NCBI RefSeq assembly: GCF_021018895.1
Contig: NC_079386.1
Coordinates: 12,269,835-12,333,834, forward strand
Reading direction: 5' to 3'
Length of the DNA: 64,000 bases
Origin: Seriola aureovittata
Lineage: Eukaryota > Chordata > Actinopteri > Carangiformes > Carangidae
In this document: positions 12,143 to 24,419 of the stretch, piece after piece
Layout: each line of letters opens with the position of its first letter
Position numbering within the stretch: position 1 is the first letter of the stretch
Program-made: the position numbers and the translations under genes
Notes under the pieces: generated by a model
The model's database searches: none
What the model saw: the letters and a program-made list of their open reading frames with translations, nothing else
What the model was told of the DNA's origin: nothing

Positions 12143-12824
12143 AAAGAGAAGAAAATGCAGCTGGTAAAACCGAGTGTGTTGCTCTTTGTGGTGGAATATG
12201 TCCCCGTCCCAGACTTGTACTGGCTTCATCTGTGTTACAGATAAGACACCACAGAGGGCAAAATATTCTCTGGACTTGTTTAGCTGCAGGCTTGGAATAC
12301 AAATGGAGGTATTATGTTTGTAACCACTGTATGCAATAAGGGATGACAGCCATTGAGGCTACTTTACACAAGCATTTGCACATAGCTCATGCTTTACCAA
12401 GCACTCGGCTGGATAGGGGAGGCTTTGTATACGTGATATAAGTGATTGTGGAGAGGTGGCTGGAAGTCAGAGTCACAGGCAGTGTGTGCAGAGAGTGAGC
12501 AACAGGATTAATACAGTTCATGGCTGATGGGGAAGACTGATCAAAATGAACCCCAAATTAAAATATATATGCATAAGTTCCATATTTAAAGCTGCTTATG
12601 GGTGATGTTTGACAGAAAGCATTAATATTATGTATCGGCTTATAACGTCCTTATTAGTGTGTGTAGTAGAGGTGTAGTAGATTTTCAAGATGGAGGACAG
12701 CGCGTGCTCTTCCGCCACCCAGGTGGCTTTGGTTACGTTTTATGATGCTGAGACAGAAGAAATGGCAAATACTGCTAACAACATTAAAACTGTACTTTAC
12801 TTGTAGTTTTATTAGCAGAGGTGA
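12143..12824. other. unique noncoding DNA
   Basis: No gene or element recognised. Confidence 0.4.
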
Positions 12825-12990
12825 CTTTGCAGTAACTCCCTATCAGACACCTAGAAACACCATTTCAAACACCCCCAGCAACATCCTAATAGCAACTAAG
12901 GACTCCACTGTAACCATCCTGTGATGATCTAGCAACAACCTAGTATAAGAAGTATCAAGAAACGCTCTAGCAGCCATGTTCGGGGAAGTT
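12825..12990. repeat. degenerate CTAGCAACAC-type tandem repeat
   Basis: Diverged 18-22 bp units sharing 'c(c)tagaaacacc', 'cagcaacatcctaatagcaa' and 'ctagcaacaacctag' follow each other. This looks like the fish repeat in which 'caccctagcaaccacctag' units are chained. Divergence is high, so the array is old. Confidence 0.5.
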
Positions 12991-15839
12991 TTGGTCAGGC
13001 AGCATCAGGCAGGTTAACGTCCAATTTTTGAGATAGAAAATGTTCCTTGGCAACACTGATAAATTAAATATAAGGCATTTCAAATAAACTCTTAAAACAA
13101 AGGGGCAGGTAGATTTCTTTCTCTCAAAATATCCCTGTTAGCAATAACCAGACAAAACTTTACATTATAGAACAAGCCAAAGCCTGAGCAAGTCTGGATC
13201 GATGTTTTAGTGATAAATGAAATATTTCCTCCCAAAATGCTGTGAAAAAGGTCTGTACTTCCTTTGATGAATAAACAGAGGTTATGTTGCATACAAATAA
13301 AATGTCTGACATAAAGACTTCTCTTATCAATACAAGGAATAATGTGTCACATTTTGTCATAACGTTTTTATTGTAGAAAGTATTTACAACTATTAAAAAG
13401 TCAAATTACTTCGCAAAAATCGCATGAGCAGAGCAACAAGTGTTTGATTTTAAATGCTGCGTTTGTGTCAGTCTCTCCAATGAGATAACACGCTCTTACA
13501 CTGTACATGTATTTTTAAATTACAGCATAATCTCAGTATAGAGGCTCAGGTGAAATGTGTTCAGGTGTGAATCTGGAAGTATCCATTCTACTCTGGAGGG
13601 TTAGATAAATCTCAAAAGTTTCTGCTGGGTTCCGGGTATGAAACTGAGTCAGTGGCTCTGCGTAGCTGTGGAAAAAAAAAATGGCCGTTCCTAGCCAGCT
13701 CTACTCTACTTGAGCACAGAAGCTGTAACTATTTGTGAAAGTCCGATTCGGGGGCGAAGAACAACAGAAAAGGAGAAGAAAACGGCAAGCAGTGCAGATT
13801 CAAATGACAAACTCTGGGAATTATTTGTCTTGAGGAAATGAGGAAGGAGTAGACACTCTCCAGTTTACCCGCGAAAATAGATACACGCGCTTAAGTTCTC
13901 ATTTTCACACCTTTCGTAATTGAGTTTGTGAAGTTTCATCGACTACATTTAGTTGTTGCATTTAGATGGGTATATTACATATTATTACTCTGTATCCCCA
14001 TGTGAGTCTGTCTAAATCCCTTGTTTGATCCTTGAAATACCAAGTCATGAGCAAATAAATGGAAAAGTAGTAAGTAATAATGAATATACTGAATGGAAAA
14101 ATTGAACTGGCAGAAAAAGATCCAGTCTTATTTTTGCGTACAGACATGTGCCAGTTACTTCTGCCCCGGCCTCACTGCAAATGCTGTTTTAAAACAGACA
14201 TCAGGGTGAGTGACGGCTGTTCGGGCTAACTAAGGCGTAGCAAGGTGAGTGTACGGTATACAGCTCTTACCTCTAGGCAGAAAGTTGCATCCTGTAGCCA
14301 TCAGTAGGTAATGTGATATGGGATGAATCAAATCCCAGCCAGTGTCGCCTTGCAACGCCTTCTAATTGTTTTTTGTGGGGACGACCACAAAGTCAAGGTT
14401 ACGCCACCAGCCTCAGATTACTTTGTCTGTCATTTTAGTTACGATCTATCGGCCAGGAAACGTGTTGAAATAACGATCAATCCGCACCGTACCCCACTGA
14501 TGAAGCAGGAAAGTTTTGTTTTGCCTCTCAGCTGGACTGCTCGCGTCCAGGATGAGCTTTTAATTTGCCTTCCTGGCTCATTTGTTTCATTTCCTGGTCG
14601 TCAGCTAATTTTTGGCGCTCGCCTCAGCAGAGGATTTGCTGTTTAACGCACGTTGTTTATCATGTCTGCATATGCATCTTTGCCTCGTTTTTATAATCAC
14701 AGCAAAAGCGCAACGGAGCACAGATGACACCATTTCCTGCCCAGTGGCACCATCTGGCTGCAGAGGATTCTTTTAATTCTCTTTCTTATCCTCGCCGCTT
14801 CCCTCCTGCTCATTTCTCCCACCGTCCTCTAAGAGCTTCCTCCCCGGTCATTTCTCTGGCTTCACAAACATAATCAGACAGGACTCACAGTGTGGTTCTT
14901 CGTCCATCTTCCGCTCTCTCCCTCTCTCACTTTGTTCCCCATACTTTCTCTGCATGCCCATCCCTCAGTGTTCCACTCCCTCCCTCGCTTCGCTGTTTTT
15001 CACCCCATCTCTGTTCGTCGCTGACAGCTCCGCTCCTCAGGAGCACTGAGGGGAGCAGAGAAAACAAAGATTTGGTTCAGTGGCTCTGATCTTGATTTTC
15101 TGCAGATTGGATGGAAGATTAGGAGGAGCTTTTATTCATACACCACACAATCACTTCCCCCTGCAACTGCAAACCATGACTGCAGACCACAGGGGTTGCA
15201 GCTATCAGCACAAATGTGCCATCTGTGACAAGGCGTCTCTATGTTTTCTACCTAAAACTATGACTAGACAGGGAACACAGTGTACTGAACGTAGGTCCCA
15301 GAGAAGCTGGTGTGAAATGCAGGATGGGAAAGAGAGTGAAACAACGGCACAATGCATATGAGCCTGAAGTAAACTATCACATCTCAACAGCACAGACGAA
15401 ATGAATCAATCCTAGCGTTACATCTTTGTTTTGCAGAGCTTTAGGTGTCTTAATAGACACAACAAATCACACTTTTGTGATCCAGCTGTTCATTTTGATA
15501 GATAACACTCAGTCTTATGAGTTTCACTTTTTCTCAACGAAGAACATCTTTATACTGCAGCTATGGCCTTTAAAGACAAATATATGGTTAGAATTGTCGG
15601 GAATGTACAAACCTTCATTCTCCTACTGAGACTTCCACACTGAGAAGATGAACTGGAGGAATAAAGGGAGCTCGTGAACTCAGCAGTAATCCTAAAATTT
15701 AAGGGGGGGGGGCCCGGCAGGAGAGGACATTGTCGTGACAAACAGGGATTGCAGGGCTAGGTGTGATACAGATAGTTATGTGGGTGTGGGGGAAAAAAAA
15801 AAAACCTTTCAACAGATAGTGGAGGTTTTCCTCAATATA
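12991..15839. other. unique noncoding DNA, no supported gene
   Basis: The 107-codon frame at 14,323-14,646 (starts MNQIPASVALQRLL) is open and not low-complexity. I cannot link it to any family, its initiator has no clear context and no splice junction is obvious, so I leave it uncalled. 14,890-15,030 is pyrimidine-rich (CTCCCT). Confidence 0.4.
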
Positions 15840-16060
15840 TGGGATTTAGCTTCGTGGCTTATTTTGCCTAAAATTCTAGCCAGCGCTGGCGTTCTGTGTC
15901 ACTCCTAGGTGACGGGCGAAGTCATGCGTCGGCACAGCGAGCCCAAAGAGTGAACCCGGCAGGTTTCCGGTGAGCCTCATTTCAATTAGGCGCTCTGTGA
16001 CGCCTGCCATCTCCCCAGTCATTGATCATGGCTCCGCACAAGCCCTGCTTTACTCGCCAC
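15840..16060. promoter_or_regulatory. candidate conserved noncoding element, CpG-containing
   Basis: Repeat-free DNA with a 12-bp palindrome GCCAGCGCTGGC (15,879-15,890), 'tcctaggtgacgggcgaag', 'tcaattaggcgctctgtgac' and 'cagtcattgatcatggctcc' (TCATTGATCATG is PBX/MEIS-like). CpG density is above that of its neighbours. Inference only. Confidence 0.3.
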
Positions 16061-16582
16061 ATTTACTAGAAAGACGTGGGGAAGTTTTACTTTATACTTT
16101 CATAGGTGGCAAAGAAATCTCATCATGACAGATTTTTCCTTCCCCTTTCAGCCTAAAATAGGGAGTAGTGAGAGGAAAGAAAAGACAAGGAGAGAAAACC
16201 AGACACACACTCATCAGACAGGGCTTTCAGCTTCTCCTCTTTCATCTCTCTGGCTTTATTTCTGCTTTGATTTTAGATTTTAGAACACCCTCTCATATTC
16301 TCAAAAGCTGGAGATACCATAGCCTAGGTGGGCAAGATTACAGCAATAAAATTGTGTCTTGTAACACCAGCAATATAACTACTTGCTCATCTTAAACGGA
16401 GGAAGAGGAAATAAGGTTATAATTCAAAAGAGCAGCCAAATGCAGGTTAATATTAGGTGGGCAGTATAGAATAAACACACTGGAGTAGTATTATCTCTTT
16501 ATTTATGCATGGCATGGCTCTAGGGATGGAAATTCTGGTCGGTACACAACACTTCTGAAGCATCTCAACAGATAGCTACAGA

Positions 16583-16830
16583 TAGATATAAATCCAGGCC
16601 ATACGCTTGTTTTTCTCCTGGCGCAGTATACGTGGTCCGAATCTGGCCCATACGCACAGCATGATTGTCAGATGCTACTTCTACATCTGGACCATTTCTA
16701 GCAAACAGGCAGAAAATCTTGTATGCCAAAAAACTGGCTGTCAGCCAAGTCTGCCCAGACATGGAAGAATATTTGCCAGACTCCGGCACATGTTGGGCCA
16801 GAATTTCATTTTGCTGCCTGTCCTCTACCA
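16583..16830. repeat. TGGCCCA/TGGGCCAGA-type fish repeat, degraded
   Basis: 'gtccgaatctggcccatacg', 'catctggaccatttctagca', 'ctgcccagacatggaagaat' and 'gcacatgttgggccagaatt' match a dispersed fish repeat made of imperfect alternating TGGCCCA and TGGGCCA words. The alternating sense/antisense words explain why both strands are open here (91 and 87 codons). These frames are not genes. Confidence 0.55.
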
Positions 16831-16844
16831 ACAGGTTCACATTT

Positions 16845-17036
16845 ACAGCTTACAGTGTACTTTGTGCTAATTAGCTAATATTAGCATGCTCACTCGCTCA
16901 ACTAAGACTATAATATCAGCCAAACATCAACGTGTTAGCACTGTCTCGTACACATGCTAGCATGCTGACTTTAGCATTTAGCTCAAAGCACAGCTATTTC
17001 TAATTAAAGCCTCACAGAGCTGCTGTCACGGCTGCA
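16845..17036 (+). repeat. TTAGCATGCTAA-type repeat (family A), copy 2, 3' half only
   Basis: It reads 'gtactttgtgctaattagct', 'atattagcatgctcactc', 'gctagcatgctgactttagc', 'atttagctcaaagcacagct' and 'cctcacagagctgctgtcac', the 3' block of family A in order. It directly abuts the TGGCCCA repeat. Confidence 0.75.
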
Positions 17037-17592
17037 CTCCCGTCACTAACATGCCGGGCGTACAGCAACATGTTGCACATTGAGTCACTCAAAGCTTGTT
17101 CTGCTCCAACAGGTGCCTTAACCAACACTTGAAAACCTCTTGTAACAGTGACATGGGCAGTTTAATGCTGGCATAAGTAATAAAGTGAATACGGGGACTG
17201 AATGCTCCAGCCTTGTCAAGCCAGCAGCTTCCTGCTGTGTTTTTTGGGGAGCGCCCAGCGTGGCGCTTTCCTGAAAAGCCAAAATCTGTTTCTAAGACCA
17301 CTTGAAATAGTTGAAACCCTCCCCCCTCCTCCGATTGTGAGGCGAAGCACACGTCTCACGGTAATCTCAGTGCTGTAACAGAGAAAATGGACAGACAGTT
17401 TTTGATTCAGATGGGAAAACACTGGAGGCATTTACAGATAGATGAAAAATAAATGGAATGAAGTCAAACAAATAGTGTGGCAAAGGCGTGCCAACAGCCT
17501 TCCCAGCACCATGTGAAGAGAAGAAAAAAAAAAAAAGATCACACTCAAATTTGGTTCTTATTTCTTTTCGAAGCTTTGTAGGCTGTTGGCTG
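17037..17592. other. unique noncoding DNA
   Basis: No gene recognised; an A13 run at 17,524-17,536. Confidence 0.4.
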
Positions 17593-17615
17593 CCCCCCCC
17601 CCCCCCCCCCCCCCC
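17593..17615. repeat. poly-C run, 23 bp
   Basis: Longest of the poly-C runs in the window; a proline-rich frame through it is an artefact. Confidence 0.95.
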
Positions 17616-17719
17616 ATATCTTCATCTTTCATCCTTTCTAAATAACAGTGTAGACTTCTCAACTTGTAATTTAATTTTCTGGACTCAGGTTTACTCACTT
17701 GTGTACGCAGATTAAAATG

Positions 17720-18330
17720 AACCCAACTTGTAATGTCCCTTGAGCCCTCAGTAGTGACGTGACCTTAACGATGCAACATATTTGACTTTGAAAATCTAAT
17801 TACATATGTCTTTCACGTAAATAAACATTCACATCAGTGGCAATTTTGGGGGGAAATAAATGGGGCGTTTATATTCTCTGTATTGATTTCCCTAAAAGTG
17901 CCTTGGCAGCAAATCAGCTTCTAGTGCTCTTAGTGCTCTCTGCTCCGTGTCACCACTTACGGAGAGAAAGAAGTGGACTGTTTTTCACTCTCGCTTTTAT
18001 TTCATTTTGAATTCAGCATTTTTAACCAATTGGGAAAAAGAAATTTCAATAGTTCAGAAGTCATTCTGGGAAGTCAGTCATCTCCCAATCCCCCCCCCCC
18101 TCCTTCCAGCCTTCCATCTCTCTCCTTCCTGGCAGTAATTGTGTCCAGGGCTAATAGGTGCTTACATTAGCGCGTTTATACATTATTCATGCATCTTTTT
18201 CGGAATGCACTGTACACAGTCTTATGAACTCAATATTACATATGCCTCTAAATTTTACTTGTGTTTGATAAACAGATGGCCAGGGCCAGGTACGGCTAAA
18301 ATCAAACAGTTATTTAGAAAATAAATTATT
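17720..18330. promoter_or_regulatory. candidate conserved noncoding region (two blocks)
   Basis: Block 17,720-17,940 has 'agtagtgacgtgaccttaac' (CRE-like TGACGTGA), 'aatctaattacatatgtc' and 'cgtaaataaacattcacatc' (forkhead-like TAAATAAACA). Block 18,120-18,330 has 'ggcagtaattgtgtcc' and 'tacattattcatgcatcttt'. A C11 run at 18,090-18,100 separates them. No coding potential. Inference from motifs and composition. Confidence 0.3.
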
Positions 18331-18439
18331 TGTACACAGGAGGCTACCTGCTAGATCTGCAGTACTTGTGCCTGTGCAGGTAGCTTGGGGTCTGTGAGTG
18401 TTTTTACATTAGAGCATACATCTGCACGCACCCATTTGT

Positions 18440-18790
18440 GCAGCATCCCTGCCCGGGCCGTTCATTTGCACGTCTGACCTCGGTGTCCTCTGTGCTTGGC
18501 ACTGAGATGAGAACCCTGTCTAATCACACTGAGCCATGCTTCAGCTCCTGCAGGATTTGGCTCGCCACCACCCTGACAATTTTTGACTCCACATGGCCCT
18601 TCTGTGGCCCGACAGCTAAATACCAACACATGCTGCTATCAATGGCGTTAAATGCCAATTACATGCTCTCCCCCAGACTTTACTGGCAATTAATGGCATT
18701 GGAGCAAAGCTGTCCTGTTACATGTTTAATTGATGCATGCACCGTCCTGTTGTTTTTGTTTGTAACCTTGTGGCAGTCAAGTGGATGTTG
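18440..18790. promoter_or_regulatory. candidate conserved noncoding element
   Basis: An open frame of 117 codons spans it, but residue order is not protein-like. The DNA carries 'aatggcgttaaatgccaatt' and, 30 bp on, 'ggcaattaatggcattgg', a partial inverted repeat of AATGCCAATTA type, plus 'tgtttaattgatgcatgcac'. Dense TAAT/ATTA cores in non-repetitive DNA suggest an enhancer-type element. Confidence 0.33.
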
Positions 18791-20780
18791 AAGTCACATT
18801 CATTCAGTCACAGACTCAATGGATACAGTAAGGGACTGTCCAAAAATTATTTCGGTGGAGAGGGGGGCCTTACACACTTAAGACTTATGAAATGAAGCTC
18901 TAAATGTTTTCATAACTGTGGAAGAACAAATGATCAAGTGTGTGTGTGTTTGGCTTGCCCTGGTACAGAAATACAACTTTGCACATGACAACCATTTTTG
19001 ATGCAACACTTTCTTTAATTAATTGATTAATTAATTAGTTCAATAATTGTCTTGAAATAAATCACAATATAAGAAAGGAACAAAATCTGGTATAAATAAA
19101 AAGTAAGAATAAAATCAGCTGCTCATCCAAAAATATTTTGACCGGTCTTCATGAAAAAAAAGAAAAATGCAATTACTATTAAAAAAAAAATTTGGAAAGC
19201 CAGTTTTCAGAGATCAATATGGGAAATTAGACCCATTTTCAGTGCAAAAGCCATTCAGATATCCCTATTATTCTGAACTAATAGCACCGTTGGTATTTCA
19301 ATGAAATAAAAAACATTTCCGATGATTTCCCTGCTGCAGCATGTGCTGAAATCCAGCCCCTCTACTGCGCCCAAGAGGGATAAAATGGAACCAGATGCTT
19401 TTGTTTCACTCCAAAACAAAGCAATCATTCAGAGATTGATCTAATGCTAGAATAACTGCTAGCACTGCAATTGTATGACGGCTTATTTCTCCACTCCATC
19501 ATTCTCCATGGTCACTAAAGACTGGACCAACAGCGTCGTCCTAAGGACATGTGGGTGTAATTGGCTGACTGGTTTGCCTGGATTGAATTCTACTAGATGT
19601 TTCCATTGGTTAAGCTCAGACTAATGTGAGCAAGGAGGAAGGAAGTGGAGTAGAGCTGACACATCTAAAGCAGCTAAGTTAATACAGTGGCAAGAAAAGT
19701 GCAGGGGGGAGACAACATTATGCCTAGCTGGATGAAAAATACAGTAGGTGGACCAGTGCATTATACCTGAGGTTCACCGGTCAGTAGAGCAGAGCATGAT
19801 GGTAAATTGAAAAAAAGCTGAAACACACTGACTAGTCTGCCAGAAAAATGTTTTGTCGAATTAATAACAAGATATCTTTCATCCATTCATGATTTAACAG
19901 CACATTGATTCATCTACACCTACTTTTCAACTGTGCATTCTGGGAAACTAACCAGACCTGAGCTGACCCGTAGAGTCTGTCACTCAGTGAGAAACTGGCT
20001 TGATCCAGACGTTCACATAACAATGCCTAACATGGTATAGTAGAGGGGGGGTGGGGGGGTGGAGACAGCTTGGAGAGAGCCGATGAAAAATATGGGCAGT
20101 AACAAGGAACAATAACAAATGCTGGAAGGTGATGCAGACCACACCGTCGGCCAACCTCCACTATTTGCTCCGGGGCCTGGCTGGTCTTCATGCCAATTCT
20201 TTCTCTGTCTGTGTTTGGGAGACAATATCATGTCAAACTTTCTGCCAGAATGAATCTGATGATTTATCGTGTCCTCGGTTAGCAGCAAATACGGCTACCT
20301 TGTAAAACAATGTGTTTTGTTTGACTTTCTCTCCCATACAAAGACAGGGCTGGAGCTAAGAGACAACACATTTTTTATCATATTCTATCTTCAGCTGCGC
20401 TCAACGAAAAAACATAATACTACACAAAACATGCTAGCTGCTCTTTAAGCTTTGCGCTTAATGCTAATGTTAGTTAGTGCTAAAAAGTTAGCGCTGTGTT
20501 CTCGTGGACAGGATTTAACCAGGAGTCTCATCTAGTTTGGGGCACCTCCATGTCATTGGAGTTTAATATGGGCTCAACAGAGCCATTGTGAAACTGGAAG
20601 TAACTTTTTCTTTTTCTGACACCATGTTATTGTCCTCCACACAAAGTGTTAGCAATAGCTGGAGTGAGCGATGTGGAGCTCAGAATTTACAGAAAGTACT
20701 GTATGTTTTTTTGGCAAGGTACTGTCTGCAGGAGGTTGTTTGTGATTGTGTGGAATTGCTGCTCCATTTTCCTCACACGA
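18791..20780. other. unique AT-rich noncoding DNA
   Basis: TTAATTAATTGATTAATTAA at about 19,015-19,034 is a short palindromic AT tract. 20,400-20,500 has worn 'gctaatgttagttagtgcta' words that may be a family A remnant. No gene. Confidence 0.4.
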
Positions 20781-20781
20781 G

Positions 20782-20814
20782 CACCCACCCCACCCCACCC
20801 CACCACACCCCTCC
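20782..20814. repeat. (CCCCA)n pentanucleotide tract
   Basis: Four or so CACCC/CCCCA units. Confidence 0.85.
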
Positions 20815-20984
20815 CAAAAACAGCGGTGTCGTCTGTCTCATTAGCACATGTGTGAGATGGGTCTGGATTCAGAGGGGAATCCACTCAGCGAGAAAATAAT
20901 AAGGGATTGCTGGCTGTCCTCTTGGAGACGTTAAACAGGAGGCGAAAATACGGAAATGATCTACAGTTACAGTGTGTCATTCCT

Positions 20985-21009
20985 AAAAAAAAAAAAAAAA
21001 AAAAAAAAA
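20985..21009. repeat. poly-A run, 25 bp
   Basis: Uninterrupted A25. No retrocopy could be recognised upstream. Confidence 0.95.
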
Positions 21010-21239
21010 CAAGACTACAAAAAGACAGAAAAATTGCGTGCTTTTAGAGCATCACCTGCATCCCTAATACATGGATTTGACCTACAGTGCAAATTTGCCA
21101 ACTTCAAAACGAATCCAGTTGCAGCTTCAGGCTCACAGACACAACTCATATTTGTTCTTAGGACAACAGTGACGTGAGGGGAACAAGATAAGGAGAGGGA
21201 GTTAGGAAGGCGAATCCGGATTGTGCTTTTCCACTTGGT

Positions 21240-21830
21240 GAGGGTAAATTATGGAAAATCAGCTTACAGTAATCCCAGCACTCGTTGAAGGGGGGATCAT
21301 CCCGGGCGACTTGACATCATTGTGCACTTTTGAAAATGATGTGCTTGTTAGTGAGGAGCCTTGAAACACACTCGGGCTCATATTTGCTGCTTCATAGCCA
21401 TTAGCGGTGCCTATTCGTTGCCCTTTATGCATCACTCGTGTTGATTGTGAACTCTGCATTCATGTGCTGTGGCTTTGTTATTTGGATGTATTTAGCGCAC
21501 ACAGTGGATATAAAAGAACAAATGACTATTAACGGCAGTGAGGGTTTGTGGTAACTGCCCAAATCCAGCAACCATCTGAATTCATTAGCTCTTGTTGCTA
21601 TGAATTGACAACCTGTGTAAAAGATGGCTGCCTCCTGAGCCTCCCCACAGTGCCACCAATGTTTCCCTGGCCCCCCTGCGATCTTCCACCAGATGTTGTT
21701 GCTTGCATTGCGATGGGAGGCGAGTCACGGTGTCACTTTAGAGAGCCACCATATGTCTACACGTAGGGCACATTCTCACCTAGCGTGTTTACAGCATTTT
21801 ATTCAAAATCAGCAACATTAATGGGGACAA
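21240..21830. promoter_or_regulatory. candidate conserved noncoding region
   Basis: Nearly 600 bp without simple repeats. It contains 'cagtaatcccagcactcgt' (TAATCC, OTX/PITX-like), 'gttgattgtgaactctgc' and 'catctgaattcattagctc'. No protein-like frame. Inference only. Confidence 0.28.
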
Positions 21831-21928
21831 TTAAGAGTTTTCTTCATTTAGAAAAGTGAGAACAGTGCTTTTCCAAATGAGATCTGGCAAATATAACCTT
21901 GCTGAAATGAAATGTAGTGCAGTTTGTT

Positions 21929-22185
21929 TCCTCCACCAATAAGGTTATATTCTCACCCAGGTCTGTTTGTTTGTCAGTCGGATTACGCAGTATGTACTGA
22001 ACCGATTTCCACCAAACTTGGTTGAGGAATAAAGCCTGGGTCAGGGGAGAACCCGTTAAAGTTGAGGGCATATCTGGATCATTTACTATGACTTTGATTT
22101 TTTTTTTTTTTTTCTTCTCTGAAGTCTGGTTTATGTTGTTTGACATTGGCCTTGGCGAAGCTCTGCGCTCTCTGGTCTGAGTGAC
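21929..22185 (+). repeat. fish interspersed repeat (family D)
   Basis: 'ctccaccaataaggttatat' is followed by 'tgtttgtttgtcagtcggat', 'gaaccgatttccaccaaact', 'tggttgaggaataaagcctg', 'gggtcaggggagaacccgtt', and at the end 'ggccttggcgaagctctgcg' and 'ctctctggtctgagtgacc'. This is a well-known dispersed repeat of percomorph fish. The middle is replaced by a short T16 area, so the copy is internally deleted. A reversed scrap of the same 3' end lies near 59.16 kb. Confidence 0.75.
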
Positions 22186-22289
22186 CTTCCAGTTTGGAAT
22201 GAGAACATCCTTTTACCAGGTGTATTCCTAAAACTCTTAGAAACACCATGACCTGGATGACTGACAGTCTTCATAGACATCTTTTTACC

Positions 22290-22510
22290 ATAATAAATGA
22301 GAAAACTGTTCCATGTTAGAGATGGTGGTAGGTGGATTTTGTTACATTCGGACAGAGCTAGGCTAGCAGTTTTCGGTCTATGTGCTAAGCTAAGCTAACT
22401 GGCCACAGCTTCATGTTTAGCACACAGATATGAAAGTGGTGTCATTTTTCTCATCTAACTCTTGGCAAGAAACCAAAAGTATATTTTTCCCGAAATGTCA
22501 AACTTTGCTT
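22290..22510 (-). repeat. TTAGCTTAGCTTAGCA-type fish repeat (family C), copy 1
   Basis: 'gtggtaggtggattttgtta', 'cggacagagctaggctagca', 'gtgctaagctaagctaactg', 'cacagcttcatgtttagcac', 'gatatgaaagtggtgtcatt' and 'cgaaatgtcaaactttgc' follow in the order of a dispersed fish repeat. Orientation is opposite to the copies at 51.3 and 63.1 kb. Confidence 0.75.
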
Positions 22511-22919
22511 CGAGTGCTGGCGCAGACACATTGTGGAGTTTAAACGGTGACTTTTCAGATCTTTTCAAATTCTAAAGACAGGGACAAAAACACACTTCAA
22601 AAATTAGAGTGTATTGACTGAGTCTAAGATTGTTTTGTACCATTGTATCAACATTTTAATTCAAATTGTCATGTAGAGTGACATATTCCAAGACTCACTT
22701 TCATTGTAATCAAGGAAATTAATGTTGTGTTTTGACAATAAGACATATGGTACAAGAACAAATCAGTACAATAATATTTGATTAAACTTGTCAAATTAAA
22801 ATGTAATTTTTATGGCATTTATTAATGGAAGTGTTTCGCTATAACAACATTATGCTACAAAATTATAAAAATGATCTTTACATGTTACTGTCAGTGTTTA
22901 TTTTCTGTATTTGCAGTTC
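22511..22919. other. unique AT-rich noncoding DNA
   Basis: No feature recognised. Confidence 0.4.
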
Positions 22920-23320
22920 TGTAATGGATGATTGGGTAAGACTATATTTATAATGCGCTAATAATTATGCAAAATTTTTACAAAGATCTAAAACTATAAT
23001 CTGTCTGTAAATCAGCAGTCGTCCATCCCTCGGTCATTTAAATGCATGCTTGATTTCTCCTGCACCTGCTAAATGCGTGCTCCTACTGCATATGTCTGCA
23101 AGCTCCGGTCTCCTTCTCCGTATGTGATAAAAACCGTAACAGCATCAGCACTAACACACAGCCAGCCTTTTCCCCGGGCTGTTTAATCTACCTGCAGAGT
23201 TTATAGATAACGGAAGCCATTTCAAACCACTATGTCCATGCCAGGCAACGCTTTTAAACAATTGTCCCTGTTGTTAATTTGGACTTTGTCACTACGAACT
23301 ACATGTATACAATTTTCCAA
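22920..23320. promoter_or_regulatory. candidate conserved noncoding element
   Basis: Contains 'gcgctaataattatgcaaaa' (TAATTATGCAAA, POU-homeodomain-like), 'catttaaatgcatgcttgat', 'cccgggctgtttaatctacc' and 'aaacaattgtccctgttgtt' (paired SOX-like AACAAT/ATTGT at about 23,257-23,272). It is repeat-free and non-coding. Together these make it one of the better enhancer candidates in the window, still unproven. Confidence 0.36.
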
Positions 23321-23346
23321 AGCTGTACTCTCAGAGACACAGATAA

Positions 23347-23349
<3 letters not shown>

Positions 23350-23381
<32 letters not shown>
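23350..23381. repeat. poly-T run, 32 bp
   Basis: The longest homopolymer in the window. Confidence 0.95.
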
Positions 23382-23479
23382 CAGTGACACAGCCGGCTTT
23401 AATTTAAAAAAAAGGGGAACAGACATTAACATTGATTTCAGAGGAAAAGTGAGCTATTGAAAACTTCTCGTATTTAAAA

Positions 23480-23497
23480 TATATATATATATATATA
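23480..23497. repeat. (AT)n microsatellite
   Basis: Short perfect AT repeat, about nine units. Confidence 0.85.
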
Positions 23498-23499
23498 AA

Positions 23500-24419
23500 A
23501 AGTAGTTAGCAATTTTTCCCTCTTTCCACTCAAAGATGAAGTTTTAATCAAGTAATGTCACCAAGTAATTATGCCAAAAAAACAACCCAAGAAAAACAAG
23601 GGGACTTCATGAGTGGATTAATAAGCCTTTCTGCTGAAAGGTAACAAGTGTCACCTGTCCAATTACAAGAGAGGAATAGCTCAGTAAAATCACTTGACAC
23701 ATCCAAGCACTTAAAGTAAGAGCTGAAAAAACCAAAGAAAACTACTTGGAGATCAACAAATCTTGATTTTTTTTTTTTTTTTTTCAGTATTGATCTTATT
23801 TATCTAATTATATTATCTACAAATGTTTTATTGATGAAAAGCCCATCTCCTATGCTAGGAGCCACTAACTGATGCTGTTTTTTAGCAGTTAGTGTAGAAT
23901 ATTAGAATAGGTTATTGTGTTTTCCTCATTGTTTGATTCACTTTCAATCTATTTCAAAGCTTCTCTCGCTTTCTGCTTGTCCCCAGCTGTTTGCTGTCAC
24001 TTACTGAAAACTACAACCCTAAATTGAAAAAGAAAAAAAAAAAAAAAATCCCTTTCCTCTACTAAACTAATTAAAAAAGAGAAAAGAGAAACAGATTCCT
24101 GGAATGCTTTGTGGGGATAGGGGAGCAGCTTTTTTTCTGGTTGGGAACAGGAAGTGGGATTTCCAACGGGTATGCAGCCTGTTCTCGTGAAGCCCCGAGA
24201 TGCCCGGTCGACATTGAGATTTTGACCTTCATGGGGATGTTGTGGCGGCAGTGTGCGGGAACAGGCCTCCTTGGCCTCCATCGTATGAGCTGATGATGGT
24301 TCGTGTGACACTACTGGTAATGATGGGGCTGCGGATGGTGATGATGATGAAAGATGACATCACAAGTTTGCGATGGCAATAGTAATGCTGATTTTGACTC
24401 GTGATGGTATCGGTCTCAG
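23500..24419. other. unique noncoding DNA with homopolymers
   Basis: T18 at 23,767-23,784 and A16 at 24,033-24,048. GATGAT words at 24,290-24,360. No gene. Confidence 0.4.

Noticed and set aside
11696..12229. Longest open frame (177 codons, minus) with a cysteine/valine-rich middle
   Set aside because: It is the translation of interrupted (CA)n repeats; the opposite strand is open too.
14323..14646. 107-codon frame, mixed composition
   Set aside because: No recognisable family, splice site or transcript signal; leaving it uncalled is safer.
16565..16874. Three overlapping frames on both strands
   Set aside because: They lie in the TGGCCCA-type repeat, whose alternating words lack stops on both strands.
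18438..18791. 117-codon frame
   Set aside because: Not protein-like; better explained as a noncoding conserved-type block.
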